Origin: Thermocatellispora tengchongensis
Lineage (GTDB): Bacteria > Actinomycetota > Actinomycetes > Streptosporangiales > Streptosporangiaceae
DNA length: 64,000 nucleotides
Direction of reading: 5' to 3'
Assembly (NCBI RefSeq): GCF_014202315.1
Contig: NZ_JACHGN010000012.1
Span: 124,001 to 188,000 of the forward strand
How positions within the stretch are numbered: position 1 is the stretch's first letter; every line of letters begins with the position of its first letter. A model generated the notes under the pieces. It worked only from the letters and a program-made list of their open reading frames with translations, did not search any database and was not told where the DNA came from. This document shows positions 28,416-36,899 of the stretch, piece by piece. The position numbers and the translations under genes are program-made.

Positions 28416-29015
28416 GTGCCGAAAATGGTCGATCACGAGGAGCGCCGCGAGGAGGTCGTGGCGGCGGCATGCCGGGTGATCCTGCGCGAGGGCATCGAGG
28501 CCGCCACGACCCGGGCCATCGCCAGGGAGGCCGGCTACTCGAACGGGGTGCTCACCCACTACTTCGCCGACAAGGACGAGATCCTGCTGTCGGCGCTGCG
28601 CTCCTCGCACCGGCGGATCGTGGCCCGGCTGCGCGGCAAGCTGGCCGGGCGCACCGGGTACGCGGCGCTGCGCGAGCTGCTGCTGGACAACCTGCCCCTG
28701 GACGACGAGCGGGCCAGGGAGACCGGGCTGGAGGTCGGCTTCTGGAGCCGCAGCCTGACCAGCACCGCGCTGCTTGAGGTGCAGCGCGAGGAGGCCGCCG
28801 AGCTGCGCTACCTCGTGCGCAGCCTGCTCGGCGCCGCCGCCGAGGCCGGTGAGATCACCACTGGGGAGGACCTCGACGACGTCGCCGAGAGGCTGCTCGC
28901 GCTGGTGGACGGGCTGAGCGTGCGCCGGCTGCTCTACCCGGACGTGCTCGGCGCGGAACGGCTGGAACGCCTGCTCACCGCCGAGCTGGACCGGCTGGCC
29001 GCCACGCCCTCGTGA
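28416..29015 (+). CDS. TetR-family transcriptional regulator
   Basis: The 199-residue regulator has an N-terminal helix-turn-helix (EGIEATTRAIAREAGYSN-type pattern, then GVLTHYFADKDEIL) and a C-terminal all-helical ligand domain of the BetI-like (TetR_C_6) kind. GTG 28416 follows AGGGAGGGG with six to seven nt spacing. It is divergently transcribed from the PfkB/aminotransferase pair with an inverted repeat between them, so it most likely represses that operon and itself. The inducer is presumably a substrate or product of the kinase pathway. Confidence 0.92.
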   Translation: MPKMVDHEERREEVVAAACRVILREGIEAATTRAIAREAGYSNGVLTHYFADKDEILLSALRSSHRRIVARLRGKLAGRTGYAALRELLLDNLPLDDERARETGLEVGFWSRSLTSTALLEVQREEAAELRYLVRSLLGAAAEAGEITTGEDLDDVAERLLALVDGLSVRRLLYPDVLGAERLERLLTAELDRLAATPS

Positions 29016-29083
29016 GGCGGCGGCCGGGCCCGTGGCAACGGGGAGGGATGGGGCCCGGCCGGAGCGGCCGTGACGGTCAGACC

Positions 29084-29165
29084 GGATTCAGCAGGGATTC
29101 AGCACGGATTCAGCGCGGATTCGTTCAGCGCGGATTCGTTCGGCGTGGATTCACAGCGGATAACG
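29084..29165. repeat. Short GGATTC tandem array (11-15 bp units)
   Basis: GGATTC recurs six times, each followed by AGC(A/G)C, GTTC(A/G)GCG or ACAGC, giving units of 11, 12 or 15 bp; a seventh diverged copy reads GGATAAC. It fills most of the gap between two convergent genes. Units are too short and irregular for CRISPR. Confidence 0.75.
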
Positions 29166-29175
29166 GCGGACTCGG

Positions 29176-29964
29176 TCAGAGGGCCAGCGCGTACAGGCGG
29201 TCGGCCACCCCCGAGGCGGTCGGCCGCTTGGCGGCGTCGCCGATGCACGCGTGCACCAGCTCGGCGACCTCGGGATCGAGGTCGGGCCGCACCTCCGGCG
29301 GAGTGCTGTAGACCTTGCGCAGCGTGAGCAGCGGGTCATGGGTGGGCAGCTCGCCGTACAGGCCCATGCCGGTCACCGCCCAGTGCACGGTCGCGCCCAG
29401 CGACCACACGTCGCCGGCCGGGGTGGGCTTGTCGCCCTGCAGCAGCGCCGGATCGGTGAACTCCACCGACCCGATGCCGCCCATGCCGGTCACCGTGGCC
29501 CCCGGCGTGAGCACCTGGGACAGCCCCAGGTCGGACAGCTTGCCCCCGTCGGGCGTGAGCAGCACGTTGCCGGGCCGGATGTCGCGGTGCACGATGCCCT
29601 CCTCGTGCAGCGCCTGCGCGGCCCTGGCGGCGCAGGCGATGGCCCGCAGCGCGGCGTTCCGGGCGGGGGGCTCGGCCGGCCTGGCCAGCGAGCCGCCCGG
29701 AAGGTACTCCATCGAGTAATAGAACACTCCCCCCTGCTGGCCGGCGTCGTACAGCGTCACCAGAAAGGGCGAGCGGACGGCCGCGAAGGCCTTCAGCTCC
29801 CTGGTGGCGCGGCGGAACGCGTCCTGGCCGGTGCCGCCCACCACCTTCACTGCGACGTACTCGGCGTCCACCGGCAGCCTGCCGGGACGCTTGGCCAGAA
29901 AGAACTCACCATGATTGCCCGCACCCAGCGAGCGGACGAACTCGTAGTCAGCGATGCCTTCCAC
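29176..29964 (-). CDS. Small soluble Ser/Thr protein kinase
   Basis: This 262-residue stand-alone kinase domain has a Gly loop GAGNHGE (14-20), VAVK (Lys40), HRDIRPGN (126-133) and DLG in place of DFG (145-147), then an activation segment containing MGGIGSVEFTDPA with no APE motif. The HRDxKPxN lysine is Arg130. This is tolerated in some kinases but unusual for a Hanks-type Ser/Thr enzyme. There is no membrane helix or sensor. It is divergent from the antiporter gene, 114 nt away, so it might act on that transporter; this is inference only. Confidence 0.88.
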   Translation of the reverse strand: MEGIADYEFVRSLGAGNHGEFFLAKRPGRLPVDAEYVAVKVVGGTGQDAFRRATRELKAFAAVRSPFLVTLYDAGQQGGVFYYSMEYLPGGSLARPAEPPARNAALRAIACAARAAQALHEEGIVHRDIRPGNVLLTPDGGKLSDLGLSQVLTPGATVTGMGGIGSVEFTDPALLQGDKPTPAGDVWSLGATVHWAVTGMGLYGELPTHDPLLTLRKVYSTPPEVRPDLDPEVAELVHACIGDAAKRPTASGVADRLYALAL

Positions 29965-30078
29965 TGACGCGTCTCCCTCCCCTGCCCGCGTTCAGTCGCG
30001 GCGGGCATCCCCCACACGGTAACGTCACCGTGGTCATTGACAGGGAATTCCTTTGCTTTGCGGGAAGTGTAGTAGCCG

Positions 30079-32154
30079 ATGCTCAAAGTCGATGTGTTGC
30101 TGCTGGATCTGGTGATCGTCCTGGCCGCGGCACGGCTGTTCGGCGCGCTGGCCAGACGGCTGGGCCAGCCGCCGGTGATCGGCGAGATCGTGGCGGGCAT
30201 CCTGCTCGGCCCCACGCTGCTCGGCCCGTGGATCGGCGATGACCTGTTCGGCGACGAGATGCGCGCGCCGCTGCAGGCGCTGGCGAACGTCGGCCTGGTG
30301 CTGTTCATGTTCGTGGTGGGCCTGGAACTGGACCAGAAGCTGGTGCAGGGCAAGGGAAAGATCGCCGCGACGGTGGCGCTCGGGTCCACGATGCTGCCGT
30401 TCGTGCTCGGGCTCGGGCTGGCCTACATGCTGGCCGAGGACCACGCCGAGCCGGGCCGCACACTGCCGTTCGTGCTGTTCCTGGGCGCGGCCATGTCGGC
30501 GACCGCGTTCCCGGTGCTGGCGCGCATCCTCACCGACCGCGGCATGCACCGCACCACGCTGGGCGGGCTCTCGCTCGCCTCGGCCGCCGTGATCGACGTG
30601 CTGGCCTGGACGGTCCTGGCGGTCGTGGTCGCCATCGCGGGCGCGGGCGAGGCCGAGGGGCAGTGGAAGGTGCTGCTGGCGCTGCCGTACGCGCTGGTGA
30701 TGTTCTTCGTCGTACGCCCGCTGCTGGCCCGCCTGGTGCCCGTCTTCGAGCGCGAGGGGCGCCTCACCCCGCAGATGCTGGCCATCGTGCTCGTGGGCCT
30801 GCTCGCCTCCTCCTGGGCCACCGAGTGGATGCACGTGCACTTCATCTTCGGCGCGTTCCTGTTCGGCGCGGTGATGCCGCGCACCGGGGCCGAGCGGCTC
30901 AACCACCAGATCCTGGAGCGGCTGGAGCAGCTCGCCGTGCTGTTGCTGCTGCCGATGTTCTTCGTGGTGGCCGGGCTCAACGTGAACCTGCGCGAGCTGG
31001 ACGTCTCCAGCTTCGGCGTGCTGGCCGCGATCCTGGCGGTCGCCATCGGCGGCAAGATGATCGGCTCGTACGCGGCGGCGCGCAGCCAGCGCCTGCCCGG
31101 CCGCCAGTCGTGGGCGCTGGCCACCCTGCTCAACACCCGCGGCCTGACCGAGATCGTCATCCTCAGCGTCGGCCTGCAGAAGGGCGTGCTGAGCAGCGAG
31201 CTGTACTCGCTCATGGTCGTGATGGCCCTGGTCACCACGGCGATGACCGGGCCGCTGCTGCGCCGCGTCTACCCCGACCGCCGCGTGGCCCGCGACATCG
31301 CCGACGCCGAGCGGGCCGCCCTCGGGGTCACCGCGGCCCACCGCGTCCTCACCGTGGTGCCCGAGCGCCCCGCCGAGGGCACCCCGATCGTCGATCTGGC
31401 CGCCGACCTGGCCAAGGCCAAGTCCCCGGCCGAGGTCATCATCGGCCACCTGCACCCGTTCCCGGCGGGTCGCATCGAGGTCGGCACCGGCCTGTCGTCC
31501 GAGCTGGCCGAGATGGCCGAGAGCATGGGCGACCTGGAGAACCTCGCCGCCCACGCCCGCGCCCAGGGCGCCGAGGCCCGCGTGGTCAGCCGCTTCTCCG
31601 GCGACACCGCCGCCGAGTTGCCCACCCTGGTCGCCTCCGCCCAGCCCGACCTGGTGCTCCTGCTGGAGGGCGCCCCGGGCTACGCCGAGATCCGCGCCAA
31701 CACCCCCGGCCGCGTCCTGACCGTGCGCCCCGACGCCCTGGCCGTCTCCGCCACCGCGACCGCCGAGCCCGCCGCCGGGGGAACCGTCCTGACGGTCCCC
31801 CCGCCCGCGTACGCCCCGCTGGCCCCCGGCGCCACCGGCCCGATCGCGGTCCACCACACCTCCGCCGACGCCCCGGCCCACGTCGCCCTGATCCTGGCCC
31901 TGAGCGAGTCTCGCCCCCTGGTCATCGTCGGCGGCGGCCGGGCGAACGCCCTGGCCCAGCGCCTGGCCAAGCTGGGCGTCGAGGCCACCTCGTCCTCCGA
32001 GCCCCCGCCCGGCGCGGCCGTGATCGCCCTCGACGGCGACGACCCGGCCCCCGAGGGCGTCCACCTCCTGGTCCGCCCGGAGCAGGACGCCGACCCGGTC
32101 GACTGGGCCGCCGCCGTGACCGCGCTCCGCCCGGCCCCCACCGCCGCGACCTGA
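30079..32154 (+). CDS. CPA2-family cation/proton antiporter
   Basis: The 691-residue protein has 12-13 helices in residues 1-390 and a cytoplasmic region of about 300 residues that repeats a universal-stress-like beta/alpha pattern. Family features: GQPPVIGEIVAGILLGP, MFVVGLELD, AMSATAFPVLARIL and LNTRGLTEIVIL. The ion-site motif reads VID (172-173). Electrogenic members such as NapA have two adjacent acids here, so electroneutral exchange is likelier. The start ATG 30079 has a weak ribosome site; TTGACA at 30037-30042 is a good -35 candidate, but no clear -10 follows. Confidence 0.92.
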   Translation: MLKVDVLLLDLVIVLAAARLFGALARRLGQPPVIGEIVAGILLGPTLLGPWIGDDLFGDEMRAPLQALANVGLVLFMFVVGLELDQKLVQGKGKIAATVALGSTMLPFVLGLGLAYMLAEDHAEPGRTLPFVLFLGAAMSATAFPVLARILTDRGMHRTTLGGLSLASAAVIDVLAWTVLAVVVAIAGAGEAEGQWKVLLALPYALVMFFVVRPLLARLVPVFEREGRLTPQMLAIVLVGLLASSWATEWMHVHFIFGAFLFGAVMPRTGAERLNHQILERLEQLAVLLLLPMFFVVAGLNVNLRELDVSSFGVLAAILAVAIGGKMIGSYAAARSQRLPGRQSWALATLLNTRGLTEIVILSVGLQKGVLSSELYSLMVVMALVTTAMTGPLLRRVYPDRRVARDIADAERAALGVTAAHRVLTVVPERPAEGTPIVDLAADLAKAKSPAEVIIGHLHPFPAGRIEVGTGLSSELAEMAESMGDLENLAAHARAQGAEARVVSRFSGDTAAELPTLVASAQPDLVLLLEGAPGYAEIRANTPGRVLTVRPDALAVSATATAEPAAGGTVLTVPPPAYAPLAPGATGPIAVHHTSADAPAHVALILALSESRPLVIVGGGRANALAQRLAKLGVEATSSSEPPPGAAVIALDGDDPAPEGVHLLVRPEQDADPVDWAAAVTALRPAPTAAT

Positions 32155-32175
32155 CCTGCCGCGGCGGCCGGGACA

Positions 32176-32198
32176 TTGCGGAAACGCACGTTCCGCAA
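32176..32198. promoter_or_regulatory. Inverted repeat TTGCGGAA-N7-TTCCGCAA upstream of the YdeI-like gene
   Basis: A perfect 8-bp inverted repeat with 7-nt spacer lies 25 nt before the ribosome site of the YdeI-like gene and 21 nt after the antiporter stop. With an AT-containing arm and no T-tail, it looks more like a dimeric repressor site than a terminator. Confidence 0.5.
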
Positions 32199-32235
32199 CG
32201 GCTCCTAACGTCGGTGACGACGAAAGGAGCAGGAC

Positions 32236-32829
32236 ATGGAGCGAGGACCGGCCGCCGGCGGCTTCCCGGATCGGGGCCCTGAGCCGGTGATGCACTTCGC
32301 GGACGCCGCGGGGTGGGAGGCGTGGCTGGCCGCGCACCACGCGGACGGGGGCGGCGCCTGGCTGAAGATCGCCAAGAAGGGGGCGCCCGTCGCCTCGGTC
32401 ACCATCACCGAGGCCCTTGAGGCCGCGCTGTGCCACGGCTGGATCGACAGTCACCGCCGGGCGTACGACGAGCACTTCTACCTGCAGCGGTACTCACGCC
32501 GCCGCAAGGGCGGCCCCTGGTCCCGGATCAACGTCGAGCGGGTGGAGGCGCTGACCGCCGCCGGGCGCATGCGTCCGGCCGGTCTGGCCGAGGTGGCCGC
32601 CGCGCGCGCCGACGGCCGGTGGGCGGCGGCGTACGCCGCCCAGCGCGATGCCGTGGTCCCGCCCGATCTGGCCGAGGCGCTGGCAGCCTGCCCCGAGGCC
32701 GCCGCCCGCTTCGACGCCCTGGACAAGACGGCCCGCTACCTGCTGATCCTGCCACTGCTGAAGGCCAGGACCCCGGCCGGGCGGGCCTCCCGGCTGGAGG
32801 CCGCGATCTCCGGGCTGCTCGCCGGCTGA
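32236..32829 (+). CDS. YdeI/OmpD-associated-family protein
   Basis: This 197-residue cytosolic protein carries the family pattern: FADAAGWEAWLAAHH, WLKIAKKG, EALEAALCHGWIDS, FYLQRYSRRRKGGPWSRIN, and a late helical NVERVEAL..ARFDALDKTARYLLI segment. Members are annotated as bacteriocin-protection proteins on thin evidence, and the molecular function is unknown. ATG 32236 lies six nt after AAGGAG. The palindrome just upstream suggests a specific regulator, not encoded adjacent. Confidence 0.85.
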   Translation: MERGPAAGGFPDRGPEPVMHFADAAGWEAWLAAHHADGGGAWLKIAKKGAPVASVTITEALEAALCHGWIDSHRRAYDEHFYLQRYSRRRKGGPWSRINVERVEALTAAGRMRPAGLAEVAAARADGRWAAAYAAQRDAVVPPDLAEALAACPEAAARFDALDKTARYLLILPLLKARTPAGRASRLEAAISGLLAG

Positions 32830-33065
32830 AGCGGGTGCACGCGACCGCGGCGACGTGCCCTGCCTGGGGGCGTGGCGGCGCGTGAGGGCTCCGTGTGATG
32901 GAGCGGGTGGAGATGTACCCACTGGCGGGTGCGGCCCTCTGCGTGGCGCTGCGGGCCGCCCTGCACGGCGCGTCCTGGCGTCCTGCGCATGAAGGGAGGA
33001 GGTGGCGGCCGTGGACGTGCGGGAGCGCGCGTCCGCGGGGAGGCAGACGGGCGCTCGGCGGGGAG

Positions 33066-33082
33066 GGCAGGCTGAGCCTGCC
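33066..33082 (-). terminator. Short hairpin downstream of the FHA gene
   Basis: GGCAGGC-TGA-GCCTGCC is a perfect 7-bp stem located 42 nt after the FHA stop codon. It is flanked by two copies of GGGGAGGGCAGGCT. There is no T-run. Confidence 0.4.
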
Positions 33083-33123
33083 GGGGAGGGCAGGCTCGGG
33101 GGGAGGGCGGCGGGGGGCGGGGG

Positions 33124-34740
33124 TCAGCGGTTGCGGTGGGACTCGTAGCGCATCGTGCGGGAGACGCCGATGCGTACGGTGGTGCCCGGGGCGATGGCGA
33201 CCGGCTCGTTCGGCGGGATGTCGTAGAAGTTGGGGTCGCCGGGGGGCTGGATCTGGGTGCCGTTGACCGAGCCGAGGTCGATCAGGTTGACGTCCCAGCC
33301 GTCCAGGGCCACGCGGAGGTGGCGGCGGGAGACCGAGCCGTCGGGGCTGGTGACCTTGGCGGGCCTGGCGGCGCCGGAGGAGACCTCGGCGGCGCGTTCG
33401 GGGTCGCGGCCCAGGAGGTAGTCGGTGTCGAGGCGCAGGGTCATGCCGTCGTCGAGCAGCAGGACGCCCAGCGGCGGGCGCGGGCCCTTGTAGGGGACCA
33501 GCGTGCGCTGCACGAGCGCGATGCCGCACACCGCGCAGTAGGGCACGCGCGGGTCGTTGAAGTGGTCGTTCTTGCAGTCGACGCCGTAGACCAGGGGCCG
33601 CGACTCCGGCTCGGAGTGCTCGGCCGGGGCCTCGGGCTCGGGCTCGGAACCGCCGCCGTCGGGCAGCAGCAGGACCGACTCGAACGGACGCTCGTTGCCC
33701 TCGCCGGGGGCACCGTTGGCGCCGGCGTGCTCGCCCTCCTCGTGTGCCATGGCGCGGGCGGGCTCCGCCGGCGCCTGGGGAGGCGGCATGTGGAAGGGTT
33801 CGGACGGCGGCGGGCCGTAGGCCGGGCCACCGGCCGGCGGCTGCTGCGGCGGCGGAGGCATCGGGACCGGAGGCTGGGGCATCGGAACCGGCGGCTGGGG
33901 CGCCGGGCCGGGGCCCATCGGGTCGCCCGCCCCGCCGAGCGGGTAGGGAGGCTGCCGCTGCGGCTGGGGCTGCTGGACCGGGGCGGGCGGCGGGGCCTGC
34001 ATCATGGGCTGGCGCTCGGGCTCGGCCCCGTGCATGGAGTCGCGCACGGGCTGCGGGTCGGGCATGGCGGCCGACGCCCCGGTCACCGGCATGGGCGGCT
34101 GGGCGGGGGCCTCGTGCTCACGGCCCGCGTGGTCGTGCATGTGGTCCTGGCCCATGTGGTCATGCATGTGGTCATGCACGTGGTCATGCATGTGGTCGTG
34201 CATGTTGTCACGGGCCATCTGATCCTGGCCGGCGCTCATCGCCCCGGGCCGGGCCGCGCCGGCCTCGGTGTAGTCGCAGGCCGCGCCGCCGCCGACGACC
34301 ACGCCGTCGTCGAGACGCACCTGCGGGTGCGCCTCGCCCGCGCCGGGGAGGCGCAGCTCGACGCGCTCGACCGGGCCGGGGACCAGCCGGTCGGTCCAGG
34401 TGAGGGAGTCGTGCCCGGCGAGGGCGACCTCACCGGAGGCGGCCAGGACCGTCGCGGACGCCTCGCCGCTGACGAGCACGGCGACCCCTCCGGCGGCGGG
34501 CCCGGCGACCGCACACGACGCGGGCTCGGCCGCGGCGGCCATGGCCCGGGCCAGCACCTGGGCGGCGCGGCGGGCCAGGGCCCTGCCGTCGCCTCCGGAC
34601 GCCGCCGTCTCGCGCACCGCGCCGAGCAGCTCGGACACGACGGCCTCGGCCGCGTCGCACACCAGGAGCAGGCCGCCCACATGGGCGACCAGCCCGTTGC
34701 CCGGAAGCGGACGCACCACTCCGAAGCCCTGGTCGGTCAC
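33124..34740 (-). CDS. FHA-domain protein with His-rich metal segment and zinc ribbon
   Basis: The 538-residue soluble protein has an N-terminal domain (about 1-165) with a loose phosphatase-like pattern that I do not recognise. Then come a His/Asp/Met repeat (about 180-210, units of MHDH), a 170-residue Pro/Gln-rich linker, a zinc-ribbon-like C-x12-C-x2-C (Cys389, 402, 405, with a nearby His), and a C-terminal FHA domain (441-538) with GR, SRRHL and NGT motifs that bind phosphothreonine. GTG 34740 overlaps the stop of the membrane-protein gene (GTGA) after GGGAGGGAGAG; a longer frame to 34809 is rejected. The FHA domain implies control by a Ser/Thr kinase. Last gene of a three-gene operon. 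Confidence 0.88.
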   Translation of the reverse strand: MTDQGFGVVRPLPGNGLVAHVGGLLLVCDAAEAVVSELLGAVRETAASGGDGRALARRAAQVLARAMAAAAEPASCAVAGPAAGGVAVLVSGEASATVLAASGEVALAGHDSLTWTDRLVPGPVERVELRLPGAGEAHPQVRLDDGVVVGGGAACDYTEAGAARPGAMSAGQDQMARDNMHDHMHDHVHDHMHDHMGQDHMHDHAGREHEAPAQPPMPVTGASAAMPDPQPVRDSMHGAEPERQPMMQAPPPAPVQQPQPQRQPPYPLGGAGDPMGPGPAPQPPVPMPQPPVPMPPPPQQPPAGGPAYGPPPSEPFHMPPPQAPAEPARAMAHEEGEHAGANGAPGEGNERPFESVLLLPDGGGSEPEPEAPAEHSEPESRPLVYGVDCKNDHFNDPRVPYCAVCGIALVQRTLVPYKGPRPPLGVLLLDDGMTLRLDTDYLLGRDPERAAEVSSGAARPAKVTSPDGSVSRRHLRVALDGWDVNLIDLGSVNGTQIQPPGDPNFYDIPPNEPVAIAPGTTVRIGVSRTMRYESHRNR

Positions 34741-35177
34741 AGAACTCTCCCTCCCCGGAAACGCCACCGGATGAACGGGACACGCATGGGGCCGTTGGCC
34801 ACCAGCCACACGCAGAGCCAGACGACGATGAAGTGCGTCCAGAACGCGCCGGCGGGCGGAGCGTCGGCGATGGAGTCCAGTATCCCGGTCCTCAGCAAGA
34901 AGAACAGTAGTAGGCCCTCGTTGATGAACGTGAGCAGGCCGAACAGGGTCGGCCAGTCCTTCTCCCAGCGGAACTGCATGAGGAAGTGGTAGATGAACTC
35001 CCAGATGACGCCCAGGACCGCCACGGACACGAGCACCATGAAGCCGGTGGCGTACAGGTCGCCGATCGGGCCGCTGGTGCCCGGCAGGAAGGGCACGATG
35101 ATGAGGGTGACGATCACGCCCACGGTGGCGAGGAGGAACAGCCGCGTCTGAATGCGGCCGAACAAGGTCGGAACCAC
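34737..35177 (-). CDS. Four-helix membrane protein, unknown function
   Basis: The 146-residue protein has four predicted helices (about 13-31, 42-66, 78-97 and 112-128). Both termini are probably cytoplasmic, and the end is basic (RWRFRGGRVL). I do not recognise the family. The GTG at 35177 lies eight nt after GGGAG. It starts 13 nt after the flavoprotein stop and its own stop overlaps the FHA start, so all three are one translational unit. It may be a membrane anchor or quinone-site subunit for the flavoprotein, which is inference. Confidence 0.82.
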   Translation of the reverse strand: MVPTLFGRIQTRLFLLATVGVIVTLIIVPFLPGTSGPIGDLYATGFMVLVSVAVLGVIWEFIYHFLMQFRWEKDWPTLFGLLTFINEGLLLFFLLRTGILDSIADAPPAGAFWTHFIVVWLCVWLVANGPMRVPFIRWRFRGGRVL

Positions 35178-35190
35178 GGTCGTATCTCCC

Positions 35191-36726
35191 TTACACCGGC
35201 GAGTTGAAGGCCCACTTGAACCACTGCGTCGTTGACCGCACTGGTCCCATCTTCCGACAGAAGCCGCGTCTCGCCAGGTCATCGGCGATCTCCTGGGCCG
35301 CGACCTGGAGCCCGAGGAAGGTGTCGACGCCGGGGAAGTAGCCGCCGAGAGTGGCCGAGCCCGAGGCGTACAGGGCGCCGTCGCCGCTCGCGGTGTTCTT
35401 GACCTCGAAGTGCCGCTCGACCTCCAGACGGCCGACGGGGTTGCGGTAGGCGCCGCTGTACTGCAGCAGGTCGGCGAAGACCCGGTGCTCGGCGATGTCG
35501 GCCTCAAGACCGGTGCAGTCGATGATGTAGTCGGCCACCGGCTGGCGGATCGTGCCGTCCTTGCTGCGGACGTGGCTGACCAGCCGGCCGTCGGGGGCGG
35601 GCTCCACCTTCTCGACGACGCCCTGGAAGGCGTGGTAGTAGCCGCCCGCGCGGCCCTGGGCCATCTGCTCCTGCCAGCGGCGCCGCTTGGGGGTGTTGGT
35701 GCCGCCCATGTCCTTGTACTTCTGCGCCCGCGCCGCGCCTTCGAGCTTGCGCATCTCGGCCTTGAGCTGCCCGCCCCACACCGACTTGGGGTAGTTGAAG
35801 CCCTGGTAGGCCCAGCCGTCGCCGCCCTTGCGCCGCATCCAGATGTGCGGGCCGTGGGAGCCGGTGATGAAGGTGCGGAAGATGTGCACGATCTGCGTCT
35901 GCAGGTTGTACTTCTCGCGGTCGTCGAACAGGCGCTGGAGCACGCGCGAGGCCACGATGCCGCCGCCGCGGATCACGACGGTGCCGGGGCGGGTCTTGAG
36001 GAACTCGTAGACCTGCTCGTGCGGCTCGTAGGCGTTGACCACGTGCTGGTAGTCGCCGTACTTCTGCCGGAACTCCTGCAGGTCGGGCAGGAACTTCAGG
36101 CCCGGGTAGCCGACGGCGAGGTGCACGAAGCGCGAGCGGAACACGATGCGCTTGGTCGGCGCGGTGCCCTCGGGCGGGGTGACCACGGTGAAGTAGCCGC
36201 CGCCGACCCGCTTGCGCACCATGCGGACCTGGCCCTTGACCAGCATGTCCCAGTAGCCGATGCGCTTGGCCTCGCGCTCCAGGTTCTCGAAGACGGTGCC
36301 GGCGCGCGGGGTCCAGTAGTCGTTCAGGAGCGGCTCGGTGAGCACATTCCACAGGTAGCGCGGGTTCTTCTCCTTCCACGCCTCCTCAAGCGCGTAGGAG
36401 GGAAAGCCCCAGATGTTGTCGGGGCGGGAGGAGGAGTCGGAGCGGATGCGCTCGGGCCGTGGGATCTGCGAGCACCGGGTGAGGAACTCGTAGGTCTGCC
36501 ACGGGTAGTCGATGTTGGAAACCACCCGGATGTGCGAGGTGGGGACACCGTAGATGCGCAGGTAGTCGACCGTTACGAAGGAGCCGATGCCACCCCCTGC
36601 CGTCAGGAAGGGGATGTCGTGCATCGGGATGCCGGCGGCGGCGACCATCTGGTCGGTCCACTCCGGTGTGCCGAGCAACTCCGGCGTCAGGTCTCCGGCC
36701 GCGGCCGGTACGTGGGGGGTAGCCAA
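35191..36726 (-). CDS. FAD/NAD(P)-dependent oxidoreductase, uncharacterised
   Basis: The 511-residue protein has two dinucleotide-binding motifs, AGGGIGSF (43-50) and RGGGIVAS (253-260). It also has HLAVGYPG between them, YIIDCTG late, and a C-terminal FAD segment ALYASGSATLGGYFPG. This is the layout of flavin monooxygenases and related two-Rossmann flavoproteins, but I cannot name a substrate. The predicted start is TTG 36726 preceded by AGGGA; a GTG or ATG further in is possible. There is no signal peptide. It is first gene of the operon with the membrane protein and the FHA protein. The 170-nt gap to the M50 gene should hold its promoter. Confidence 0.85.
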   Translation of the reverse strand: MATPHVPAAAGDLTPELLGTPEWTDQMVAAAGIPMHDIPFLTAGGGIGSFVTVDYLRIYGVPTSHIRVVSNIDYPWQTYEFLTRCSQIPRPERIRSDSSSRPDNIWGFPSYALEEAWKEKNPRYLWNVLTEPLLNDYWTPRAGTVFENLEREAKRIGYWDMLVKGQVRMVRKRVGGGYFTVVTPPEGTAPTKRIVFRSRFVHLAVGYPGLKFLPDLQEFRQKYGDYQHVVNAYEPHEQVYEFLKTRPGTVVIRGGGIVASRVLQRLFDDREKYNLQTQIVHIFRTFITGSHGPHIWMRRKGGDGWAYQGFNYPKSVWGGQLKAEMRKLEGAARAQKYKDMGGTNTPKRRRWQEQMAQGRAGGYYHAFQGVVEKVEPAPDGRLVSHVRSKDGTIRQPVADYIIDCTGLEADIAEHRVFADLLQYSGAYRNPVGRLEVERHFEVKNTASGDGALYASGSATLGGYFPGVDTFLGLQVAAQEIADDLARRGFCRKMGPVRSTTQWFKWAFNSPV

Positions 36727-36899
36727 ATTCGTTCCCTAAGTAACCTGGCCAACCTGATCGGTTGACCAAAACACTAGTCCTGGAGCGTGCTGAAAACGAG
36801 TGGGACAAAACGGTGCGATCTTCCCCCCGCACCATCCCCCTCTGTCCCTAGCACTACTGATCAGACGTCTAAAGAAGAGTAATGGTTCGCGGGTTCTCG

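Noticed and set aside
29084-29165. CRISPR-like array (also considered for 20402-20521 and 20691-20787)
   Set aside because: Units are adjacent or too short and degenerate, there are no unique spacers, and no cas genes are present; the RecB-like gene has no array beside it.
34741-34809. Longer start for the FHA protein
   Set aside because: It would run through the end of the membrane-protein gene in another frame; GTG 34740 has a ribosome site and a 4-nt overlap.
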